Positions 24,924-33,604 of a DNA stretch of 64,000 bases are shown here, piece after piece. Location: contig NZ_PZKE01000003.1 of NCBI RefSeq assembly GCF_003034965.1, positions 62,001 through 126,000 of the forward strand, given 5' to 3'. The stretch is from Fuscovulum blasticum DSM 2131. Lineage in GTDB: Bacteria; Pseudomonadota; Alphaproteobacteria; Rhodobacterales; Rhodobacteraceae. Positions within the stretch are counted from its first letter, which is position 1; each line of letters begins with the position of its first letter. The notes beneath the pieces were generated by a model. That model was not told the DNA's origin. It saw only the letters and a program-made list of their open reading frames with translations, and ran no database searches. The position numbers and the translations under genes were made by a program.

Positions 24924-25969
24924 GGGCGGTCTCCGAAAGGCCAGTCGCCACGGGCAAAGCTGGCAAGGGTGGCGGTGATCAGGGCAAAGCTGTCGGCGGC
25001 GCGGGGAACCGTGGCCCGCGCCCGCAGATAGCCATGGACAAGACCGGGCGCCGTCACCGCATGGGCACGGCCCCCGGCGGCAGTGATCGCCGCGGCATAG
25101 GCGGCGGCATCGTCATGCAGCGGGTCACATTCGGCGCCGATGGCCAGGGTCATGGGCAGGCGGGTGAAGTCCTTGTCCTGCAAGGGGGAAACGGTCGGAT
25201 CGCCCGGCGGTGGGGCGGTGCCGCCGTGGCGGATTCCGGCGTAGAACTCCAGATCGGCGGCGGTCAGCATCGGGGCGTTCGCGTGGGTGCGATAGCTGCC
25301 TGTGCTGCGGTCTCCGCCAAGGCCGGGATAGACCAGCACCTGGCCCAGAAGCCGCGTCTCGCGCAGCACATGCGCGGCGGCGGCCACCAGATTGCCCCCC
25401 GCGCTGTCACCCGCCAGCAGCAGCGGCCCGGGCGTGGCGCGGATCACGGCCAGCACATCCTCCAGCGCGGCGGGGTGGCGGTGTTCGGGCGACAATCGGT
25501 AATCGACACTGATCACCGTCAGCCCGGTTTCGGCGCGGATCTCGGCGCAGACGTCATCATGGCTGTGCAGCCCGCCCACCACATAGCCGCCCCCATGGGC
25601 GTAGATCACCACCGGCCCAGTGCCGGGGTAACGGCGGCAGGGAACGCCGGCAATCACCTCGTCCGTGGCGGTCACGCCCGGCGGATAGCCGCGAAAGAAG
25701 GCGCGGCACATCCTGTCATAGATCGCGCGCTGGTCGGCGATGGACAGGGTGGCGGTGTCGGGGGGATAGGCGGCCTCGGTCGCGCGGATGAAGGCCCAGG
25801 TGGGCGCGTCGATGAGGCGGGTGTAATCGGGCTGGGTCATGCCCGCAGTCTGCGCGGGGGCGCGTTCCAGCGCGGTGATGTGAACGAACACGTCCTTCTT
25901 GCCGCCTTCCGGGGCAATGAAGCCGTAGCCTTTGGTTTCATTGAACCACTTCACGGTGCCCTTGGCCAT
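24920..25969 (-). CDS. Chimera: truncated cold-shock domain fused in frame to an HSL-family alpha/beta hydrolase
   Basis: One open frame encodes 349 residues. Residues 1-37 are the first half of a CspA-type cold-shock protein, with both RNA-binding motifs (KGYGFI and VFVHI). The usual continuation (GLTGL...) and last two strands are missing. After a 6-residue linker the sequence restarts at a Met (ATG 25840) as a family IV hydrolase, 306 residues, with oxyanion motif 'HGGG', nucleophile 'GDSAGG', acid 'ECDPLHDD' and 'GLVHGYL' histidine. A strong AAGGAG lies before the cold-shock start, while the internal ATG has no evident ribosome site, so translation probably begins at 25969. It looks like a deletion that joined a csp gene, with its leader, to the hydrolase. 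It heads the unit with the aldolase. Confidence 0.75.
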   Translation of the reverse strand: MAKGTVKWFNETKGYGFIAPEGGKKDVFVHITALERAPAQTAGMTQPDYTRLIDAPTWAFIRATEAAYPPDTATLSIADQRAIYDRMCRAFFRGYPPGVTATDEVIAGVPCRRYPGTGPVVIYAHGGGYVVGGLHSHDDVCAEIRAETGLTVISVDYRLSPEHRHPAALEDVLAVIRATPGPLLLAGDSAGGNLVAAAAHVLRETRLLGQVLVYPGLGGDRSTGSYRTHANAPMLTAADLEFYAGIRHGGTAPPPGDPTVSPLQDKDFTRLPMTLAIGAECDPLHDDAAAYAAAITAAGGRAHAVTAPGLVHGYLRARATVPRAADSFALITATLASFARGDWPFGDRP

Positions 25970-26229
25970 CGTGAAACTCCTTCCGAAGTGCCGCCCGCGG
26001 GAGTGCGGCGGCCTGGCGCAGTCAGCTGTAGTCGATAGCTGCGGCCATAGGCCCGAGACAGATCGAGAGAGATAACGTCGCCCCCTGCATATGCGGCAAA
26101 GGCGACCAAAATGCAAGTATTTCCGCCATTGCGGGAGCGTGGCGATCCGGGGCGAACCGGCCCTTCCCATGTTATTGCACAAACGATTTCAGCCGGTTGC
26201 GGGCAGGAGGGGCCGCCTTGCCAAGATAT

Positions 26230-26255
26230 GGGGGCCGCGCGATGGCGCGGCCCCC
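26230..26255 (-). terminator. Strong hairpin downstream of the micropeptide gene
   Basis: A perfect 11-bp stem, GGGGGCCGCGC (26230-26240) with GCGCGGCCCCC (26245-26255), around a 4-nt loop. It lies 16 bp past the stop of the 25-residue ORF on the minus strand. There is no long T-run. Confidence 0.6.
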
Positions 26256-26271
26256 CCCTCATGGGGCAGGG

Positions 26272-26349
26272 TCAGAAGACATCGGTCAGATAGAGGATGA
26301 TGATGATGGGGATGGGAATACCGATCACCCAGGCGAGAATGCCTTTCAT
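26272..26349 (-). CDS. 25-residue membrane micropeptide
   Basis: A very short gene missed by length cut-offs. ATG at 26349 is preceded by GGAAAGGAGACGGCC, a near-ideal ribosome site. The 25 codons end in TGA and are followed at once by a strong hairpin. The peptide begins MKGILAWVIG, continues with a Pro-Ile repeat (IPIPIIIIL) and ends YLTDVF, so almost the whole length is a single membrane span. Its position downstream of no other gene, with its own ribosome site and terminator, argues for a real, separately transcribed gene. Similar 'G-x-P-x-P' hydrophobic peptides are familiar from alphaproteobacteria, but I know no function. Confidence 0.65.
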   Translation of the reverse strand: MKGILAWVIGIPIPIIIILYLTDVF

Positions 26350-26827
26350 GGCCGTCTCCTTTCCATGTTCGGGGAAATCCCGTGCCTCAGGATGTGTGGT
26401 CTGATCCCGGTCCGGCAAGAACAGGGCCATCGGGACTGGCGGTATTCTGCTGAAACGGGAATTCCGAATCTGCCGCGCAATCGAAGGAGATCCGCCGACG
26501 CCTCGCTTGCGCTCTGACTGGGAAAGCCGGCTTGATTCTGCCCTGCCGCCCGGAAACGGCGCGCGTAAGGCCGGGAATTGTGGCGCACCTGTTTCCAGTT
26601 ATGCGCGGAATACCGTCTTGGGGGTGGGATTGATGAACTGAAATTGCTTAACCGTGTCTTGTTGTCGCGCGACACAACCTGAAGTTGACAAAAATATGCC
26701 GCGGATTTACCAATTTTGGCAGCGGAACCATCCCCGCTCGGGGCCAACCTGCGCCGTGTGCCCCCGTTCCACCCGGTGAAAGCCGAAAACCAGAAAACCC
26801 GGAGATATTCTGCTCAAGGAGACGGAA
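26350..26827. promoter_or_regulatory. 478-bp spacer with a palindrome and a candidate promoter
   Basis: No convincing gene is present in this region between two divergent small genes. TGTCGCGCGACA (26663-26674) is a perfect 12-bp palindrome, flanked by GTTGT and ACAAC as outer arms. TTGACA (26685-26690) is an exact -35 hexamer, but the -10 about 17 bp on (TACCAA, 26708-26713) is weak. Together they could be the regulated promoter of the 61-residue gene at 26828. The stretch 26590-26720 is more AT-rich than its surroundings. Confidence 0.4.
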
Positions 26828-27013
26828 ATGACTGATCTTGCTGAAAAAGCCCGTGCCGGTCGTCTGGCTGCCCTTGGTTTTCGCGGGACCGCCGCGCTGT
26901 CTTCCCAAGACCCGTCGGTGGAAGGGGCGCGCTACCGCGTGCCAGCACGGCAAGAGAATGTGATCTTCTTCTCCCGCCGTCACGGCGGCAAGCCGGCCCG
27001 TCTGGTGCTTTGA
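26828..27013 (+). CDS. Small hypothetical protein (61 residues)
   Basis: The start is supported by CAAGGAGACGGAA directly before the ATG. The protein is basic and soluble, opening MTDLAEKARAGRLAALGFRG and ending FFSRRHGGKPARLVL. There is no signal peptide, membrane segment or recognised domain. It is followed 11 bp later by a 13-bp hairpin and preceded by a possible regulated promoter, so it appears to be its own transcription unit. I do not recognise the family. Confidence 0.6.
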   Translation: MTDLAEKARAGRLAALGFRGTAALSSQDPSVEGARYRVPARQENVIFFSRRHGGKPARLVL

Positions 27014-27024
27014 CACCGCGCCGG

Positions 27025-27055
27025 CGGCTGGCCCCGACAGGTTCGGGGCCAGCCG
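27025..27055. terminator. Bidirectional hairpin between the small gene and ettA
   Basis: A perfect 13-bp stem, CGGCTGGCCCCGA (27025-27037) with TCGGGGCCAGCCG (27043-27055), around a 5-nt loop. It sits midway between two converging stop codons (27013 and 27070), so it can end transcripts from both sides. Confidence 0.7.
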
Positions 27056-27069
27056 TCGCAGGCTGGACC

Positions 27070-28725
<1,656 letters not shown>

Positions 28726-28799
28726 GGTCGTTCTTCCTTTTCCGGCGGACCAAGGTGAGATAGCGGCAAACTGCGGGAAGGGCAACGAAGGGCGTAGCG

Positions 28800-29396
28800 A
28801 TGCGGGCGGGGTTTCCGGTGGCGCGGCGGGGGATGGTGGTCGGCCTGCTGGGCGGGTCGTTCGATCCCGCGCATGAAGGGCATGTGATGATCACCCGCGA
28901 GGCGCTGAAGCGGATGGGGCTGGACCGGGTGTGGTGGCTGGTCAGCCCCGGCAACCCGCTGAAGGCCCGCCAGCCGGCGCCGATGGCGGCGCGGCTGGCG
29001 CGGGCGCGGGCGCTGATGCGCGACCCGCGGGTCGAGGTGACCGACCTTGAGGCGCGGTTGGGCACGGTCTATACCGCCGATACGGTGAAGCGCCTGCAGG
29101 AAATCTATCCGGGCGTGGCCTTTGTCTGGCTGATGGGGGCCGACAATCTGGTGCAGTTCCACAAATGGGGCCGCTGGCGCGAGATCATGGAGCGGGTGCC
29201 GGTGGGCGTGCTGGCGCGGCCCGGATCGGGGCTGAAGGCGCGGCTGTCGGTGGCGGCGCAGATCTACCGGGGCAACCGCGTGGGCCGGGGCGAGAACCTG
29301 GCCAAGTGCCGCGCGCCGGCCTGGGTCTTTGTGAACCTGCCGATGAATGACGCCTCGTCCACCGAGATCCGGGCGCGGGGGGGCTGGCGGCGCTGA
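28800..29396 (+). CDS. nadD: Nicotinate-nucleotide adenylyltransferase
   Basis: Adenylylates nicotinate mononucleotide in NAD synthesis. The 198-residue cytoplasmic protein has the nucleotidyltransferase motif '[11 protein letters not shown]' (HxGH at 25-28) and the C-terminal '[10 protein letters not shown]' that closes the active site. '[17 protein letters not shown]' is typical of NadD. The protein stops right after the signature, shorter at the C-terminus than many homologues (about 200-215). The 11-residue leader before GMVVGLLGG may not be fully native; no better start with a ribosome site is visible. Confidence 0.93.
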   Translation: MRAGFPVARRGMVVGLLGGSFDPAHEGHVMITREALKRMGLDRVWWLVSPGNPLKARQPAPMAARLARARALMRDPRVEVTDLEARLGTVYTADTVKRLQEIYPGVAFVWLMGADNLVQFHKWGRWREIMERVPVGVLARPGSGLKARLSVAAQIYRGNRVGRGENLAKCRAPAWVFVNLPMNDASSTEIRARGGWRR

Positions 29397-29487
29397 CACC
29401 CGGGCCGGGCCTCTGGGTGGGCGATCCCGGACTGACGCCGGCGGCCGGATCGGGTATTCCGGGCCGGTGAGTTTCAGGAGAATCGCT

Positions 29488-30963
29488 GTGATTACGCGAC
29501 GCGGAATGTTGGCGGGGCTGCTGGTGGGCACAGCCCTGCCGGCCTGGGCTGAAGGAATGGACCGTTCGCCGCGCCCGGTGGCGCGGGGCGGCGCCCCGGC
29601 GGCGGCTGTGGCAACGCCTGCGGTTGTCGATGCTGGCGCGCTGGTCAAGGCGGCCGATCTGGGCGGTACGGTCGGTTATGTCGTGGCCGACGCCGAAACG
29701 GGTGCCGTGCTTGAGGCGCGCGAGCCCGAGGCGATGCTGCCGCCGGCCTCGGTCGCCAAGGCGGTGACCTCGCTTTACGCGCTGGAGAAGCTGGGCCGTG
29801 GCCACCGCTTTGCAACGCGGGTGCTGGCGACGGGGCCGGTGCAGAACGGCATTGTGCAGGGCGATCTGGTGCTGGCGGGCGGCGGAGATTCCACCTTGCA
29901 GACGGATCAGCTTGGCGATCTGGTGAAGCGGCTGGCGGGGCAGGGGCTGCGCGGCGTGACGGGCGGCTTCCTGCGGTGGGAAGGCGCACTGCCGCAACTG
30001 GAACAGGTGGCCGGGGATCAGCCGGTGCAGGTGGGCTACAACCCGGCGATTTCGGGCCTGTGCCTGAATTTCAACCGAGTGAACTTTGAATGGAAGCGCG
30101 CGGGCGACGGCTGGTCGGTGCAGATGGATGCGCGCGGCGAGCGGTTCCTGCCGCTCGTCGAAATGACCCGCATGTCGGTGGCCCGGCGCGAGACGCCGAT
30201 CTTCACCTATGACCGGGGCGCGGATCATGAGGACTGGACGGTTGCCTCGACCGCCCTGGGCAAGGGGGGCAGCCGCTGGTTGCCGGTGCGCCTGCCGGGG
30301 CTTTATGCGGCCGAGGTGTTCCGCACGCTGGCCCGCGCGCAAGGCATCAAGCTGCCCGCGCCGGTTGCCGTGCCGGCCTTGCCCGGCGGCACCGAGCTGG
30401 GGCGCGTCGAGAGCGAGGACTTGCCCGAGGTTCTGCGGGCGATGCTGAAATTCTCGACCAACCTCACGGCCGAATGTTCCGGGCTGAGCGCCAGCGGCAA
30501 GGCCGATCTGGCCACATCAGGGGCCGCGATGACCGACTGGGCGCGGGCCAGTTTTGGCATCGGGGCGCGGTTCGTGGACCACTCCGGTCTGGGCGGCGCG
30601 TCGCGGATCAGTGCGGCGGACATGGTCAAGGTGCTGCTGGCCGACCATGCGCAAGGCCGGGGCCTGCGGCCGATCCTGCGCGACGTGGGCATGAAGGACG
30701 ACAAGGGCAAGGTGATCAAGGGCCATCCGGTGAAGGTGGTGGCCAAGTCGGGCACGCTGAACTTTGTCTCGGGGCTGGCGGGCCATATCATCCCGCCGGG
30801 CGGCCGTGAGATGGTATTCGCCATCTTCACCGGCGACCCTGACCGCCGCGATGCGGTGCCCGTGGCCAAGCGCGAAGACCCGCCCGGCGTGAAAGCCTGG
30901 ACCGCCCGGTCCCGCCGCTTGCAGGGACAACTGATTTCCCGTTGGGCGGCGGTGTATGGGTGA
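29488..30963 (+). CDS. dacB: D-alanyl-D-alanine carboxypeptidase/endopeptidase (PBP4, S13)
   Basis: Periplasmic penicillin-binding protein that trims or cuts peptidoglycan peptides, 491 residues. The start is GTG at 29488, with AGGAG seven bases upstream. The signal peptide is 'MITRRGMLAGLLVGTALPAWA', in which a TRRGML core may direct Tat export. Catalytic motifs of class C-type PBPs are S-x-x-K in 'PASVAKAV', S-x-N in 'FSTNLTAE' and K-[ST]-G as 'AKSGTLNF'. The open frame continues upstream to 29347 in the end of nadD, but that extension has no ribosome site and lacks signal character. A strong terminator lies 122 bp downstream. Confidence 0.92.
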   Translation: MITRRGMLAGLLVGTALPAWAEGMDRSPRPVARGGAPAAAVATPAVVDAGALVKAADLGGTVGYVVADAETGAVLEAREPEAMLPPASVAKAVTSLYALEKLGRGHRFATRVLATGPVQNGIVQGDLVLAGGGDSTLQTDQLGDLVKRLAGQGLRGVTGGFLRWEGALPQLEQVAGDQPVQVGYNPAISGLCLNFNRVNFEWKRAGDGWSVQMDARGERFLPLVEMTRMSVARRETPIFTYDRGADHEDWTVASTALGKGGSRWLPVRLPGLYAAEVFRTLARAQGIKLPAPVAVPALPGGTELGRVESEDLPEVLRAMLKFSTNLTAECSGLSASGKADLATSGAAMTDWARASFGIGARFVDHSGLGGASRISAADMVKVLLADHAQGRGLRPILRDVGMKDDKGKVIKGHPVKVVAKSGTLNFVSGLAGHIIPPGGREMVFAIFTGDPDRRDAVPVAKREDPPGVKAWTARSRRLQGQLISRWAAVYG

Positions 30964-31084
30964 AGGATGCGGAGGGGGCGACCCTGACCGCATGGAACCG
31001 AGTGCGCACCCTGACCGTTGTGATCCTTGAGCGGAACGCCAGATGCCCCGTTGGCCCGGAATCAAGGGCGAAGCCCGCCGGGCC

Positions 31085-31110
31085 GCGCCCTCCCTCGGGA
31101 GGGCGCTTTT
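31085..31110 (+). terminator. Intrinsic terminator downstream of dacB
   Basis: GCGCCCTCC (31085-31093) pairs with GGAGGGCGC (31098-31106) around CTCG and is followed by TTTT (31107-31110). This is a textbook terminator on the plus strand. The rest of the 303-bp spacer 30964-31266 shows no gene or other defined element. Confidence 0.75.
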
Positions 31111-31266
31111 GCGACGGGGTTCACCCGAACTGCGGCGGAGGGTGTTGTGCCATAAACTGCCTCTGCCGGCCGTTGCTGCGCCCCACCCGAGGAAGGGCGC
31201 GGCCCTGCGTTGCGCCGACTGCGTGGCGTCAGGTGAGCAGGCCGGGAGCGCCCGATCGGCCCCCCC

Positions 31267-31686
31267 TTACACCACCATATGTCGCACCCTTGCGCCCCAT
31301 TCGATGGCGGCGGCGTGCAGGCGGTCGATGCCCAGTTCGTGGCTGACTTCTTCCAGCATCCGCAGTTCAAGCTGGCTGTGCCGCCCGTCGGCGGTGACCA
31401 CATCGCAGGCCAGCGCATAGGCGGTTTCATAAAGGCGCTCGGGCAGGGCGCCGCGGATCAGGCCGAACAGGGCGTCCAGCCCGTCTTCCTCTTCGAACAG
31501 GTCAAAGACGGTCTGGCTGACGCGGCGGATGCGGTCGGTGTCATAGGTGGCGAAGACGGGCATGTGGTTGACCATGCGCTGGATCGCCACCAGTTCGGCG
31601 GTGCGCATGTTCTGGTCAGAGGCCGAACAGGCCACCATGACGGCCACCAGGGCATCTTGCGGTGACATCGGGGCGGTATCGGTCAT
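31267..31686 (-). CDS. TerB-family (tellurite resistance-like) protein
   Basis: A small all-helical cytoplasmic protein of 139 residues in the TerB family. 'SPQDALVAVMVACSASDQNMRTAELVAIQRMVNHMPVF' is the first half, with its acidic/metal-site pattern. 'YALACDVVTADGRHSQLELRMLEEVSHELGID' is the repeated second half, whose DG..S..E echoes the first. The function of stand-alone TerB proteins is not established; some bind metals or couple to membrane TerC. A TerC homologue is 29 kb away, not adjacent. AGAGGAG lies 8 bp before the ATG. It is divergent from lysK. Confidence 0.82.
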   Translation of the reverse strand: MTDTAPMSPQDALVAVMVACSASDQNMRTAELVAIQRMVNHMPVFATYDTDRIRRVSQTVFDLFEEEDGLDALFGLIRGALPERLYETAYALACDVVTADGRHSQLELRMLEEVSHELGIDRLHAAAIEWGARVRHMVV

Positions 31687-31800
31687 CTGCGGCTCCTCTC
31701 TCGCGATGGCCGGAGATTATTGACGGGGCAGGGCGGCGGCAATAGAGGACACAGGGTCCGGGACACAGGGTTCCGGGCGTTTCCTTGAAGGATCATTCCC

Positions 31801-33384
31801 ATGACCGCGCTCCGCGACGCTGCGATGAAATCGAAGGCCTGGCCGTTCGAAGAGGCGCGCGCGGTGCTGAAACGGTATGAGAAGAAGGACCCCGAAAAGG
31901 GTTATGTGCTGTTCGAGACCGGCTATGGCCCGTCGGGCCTGCCGCATATCGGCACCTTCGGCGAGGTGGCGCGGACGACGATGATCCGCCGCGCCTTCGA
32001 GATCATCAGCGACATCCCGACGCGGCTGATCTGCTTCAGCGATGACGTGGACGGTATGCGCAAGGTGCCCGAGAATGTGCCGCAGCAGGAGATGTTGCGC
32101 CAGCACATGCAGAAGCCGCTGACCAGCGTGCCCGACCCCTATGGCGAGTACGAAAGCTTCGGCGCGCATAACAACGCCATGTTGCGGCGGTTCTTGGATA
32201 CGTTCGGCTTTGAATACGAATTCATCAGCGCGACCGAATTCTACAAGAGCGGCCGGTTCGACGACACGCTGCGACTGGCGGCGGAACGCTATGACGCGAT
32301 CATGGAGATCATGCTGGCGTCGCTGCGGGAAGAGCGGCAGCAGACCTATTCCGCCTTTCTGCCGATCCACCCCGAGACGGGCCGGGTTCTGTATGTGCCG
32401 ATGAAGGAGGTGAACGCCAAGGACGGCACCATCACCTTCGACGACGAGGCGGGCCGCGAATGGACGCTGCCGGTGACGGGCGGCCATGTGAAGCTGCAAT
32501 GGAAGCCCGACTTCGGCGCCCGCTGGACGGCGCTGGACGTGGACTTTGAAATGTACGGCAAGGACCACAGCACCAATACGCCGATCTACGACGGCATCTG
32601 CGAGGTGCTGGGGGGCCGCAAGCCCAACCACTTCACCTATGAGCTGTTCCTGGATTTCGAGGGCCAGAAGATTTCCAAGTCCAAGGGCAACGGGCTGACC
32701 ATCGACGAATGGCTGACCTATGCGGCGACGGAAAGCCTGTCCTATTTCATGTACCAGAAGCCGAAGACGGCCAAGCGGCTCTGGTGGGATGTGATCCCCA
32801 AGGCGGTGGACGAATATCACCAGCAGCTCAAGGCCTTCCCCGAGCAGCCGCTGGAGCAGCAGGTGAACAACCCGGTCTGGCACATCCATGACGGCAAGCC
32901 GCCGGTGTCGAACATGGTGGTCAGCTTCGGCATGTTGCTGAACCTGGCCTCGGTGGCCGGGGCCAAGGATGCCAAGGGGCTGTGGGGCTATATCAAGGCC
33001 TATGCGCCCGAGGCGAGCCCGGAGACCCACCCCGATCTGGACGCGGCGGCCGGGTTCGCGGTGCGCTATTTCGCTGACAAGATCGCGCCGACCCGTGCCT
33101 TCCGCCTGCCGGATGACAAGGAGCGCGCGGCGATCGAGGATCTGCGGGCGCGGCTGGCTGCCTGGGAAGGCAGCCATGATGCCGAGGAGTTGCAGGCGGT
33201 GGTCTATGCCGTGGGCAAGGACCACGGCTTCGACCCGCTGCGCGACTGGTTCAAGGCGCTGTACGAGGTGTTGCTGGGCGCCAGCGAAGGCCCGCGCTTC
33301 GGCGGCTTCATCGCGCTTTATGGCGTGACCGAGACCGAGGCGCTGATCGCCCGCGCGCTGCGGGGCGAACTGGTCGCCGGCTGA
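31801..33384 (+). CDS. lysK: Lysyl-tRNA synthetase, class I (archaeal type)
   Basis: Charges tRNA-Lys with lysine. This is the class I enzyme found in archaea and some bacteria including alphaproteobacteria, unrelated to the class II LysS of most bacteria. It has 527 residues, with the HIGH-type motif '[12 protein letters not shown]' (about residue 50), a Rossmann core, and the KMSKS-type 'KISKSKGNG' (about 290). Helical anticodon-binding parts lie in the C-terminal third. A GAAGGA-like site precedes the ATG. It is a single-gene unit with a possible terminator about 25 bp after its stop. Confidence 0.95.
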   Translation: MTALRDAAMKSKAWPFEEARAVLKRYEKKDPEKGYVLFETGYGPSGLPHIGTFGEVARTTMIRRAFEIISDIPTRLICFSDDVDGMRKVPENVPQQEMLRQHMQKPLTSVPDPYGEYESFGAHNNAMLRRFLDTFGFEYEFISATEFYKSGRFDDTLRLAAERYDAIMEIMLASLREERQQTYSAFLPIHPETGRVLYVPMKEVNAKDGTITFDDEAGREWTLPVTGGHVKLQWKPDFGARWTALDVDFEMYGKDHSTNTPIYDGICEVLGGRKPNHFTYELFLDFEGQKISKSKGNGLTIDEWLTYAATESLSYFMYQKPKTAKRLWWDVIPKAVDEYHQQLKAFPEQPLEQQVNNPVWHIHDGKPPVSNMVVSFGMLLNLASVAGAKDAKGLWGYIKAYAPEASPETHPDLDAAAGFAVRYFADKIAPTRAFRLPDDKERAAIEDLRARLAAWEGSHDAEELQAVVYAVGKDHGFDPLRDWFKALYEVLLGASEGPRFGGFIALYGVTETEALIARALRGELVAG

Positions 33385-33407
33385 GGCCCGGATTGGCAGC
33401 ATTTCCG

Positions 33408-33447
33408 GGGGCCGGGGCGCGCAGTCGTTCCGGCCCCTGTCTTTTGG
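33408..33447 (+). terminator. Possible terminator of lysK
   Basis: GGGGCCGG (33408-33415) pairs with CCGGCCCC (33430-33437) across a 14-nt loop, followed by TGTCTTTT. The long loop lowers confidence. Confidence 0.4.
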
Positions 33448-33516
33448 CCCCCTTTCCTTGCCGCCATGGTATGTTGCGCGGGCGGCTCCTGGGCCGTGCG
33501 CCCGTCTGAGGCGCGG

Positions 33517-33531
33517 TTAACCCTTCATTGA
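33517..33531 (+). promoter_or_regulatory. CtrA-like site upstream of the beta-helix gene
   Basis: TTAA-N7-TTGA, one mismatch from the alphaproteobacterial CtrA consensus TTAA-N7-TTAA, lies 74 bp before the start codon. The only gene it could serve in this position is the spike-like gene. Confidence 0.4.
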
Positions 33532-33604
33532 TACTTCGCTGTCCCCAAGGCGCGGCGGACATCGCCCGCCCGGCATCCGGCGGAACGAGGCGAGGGGATT
33601 TTCA

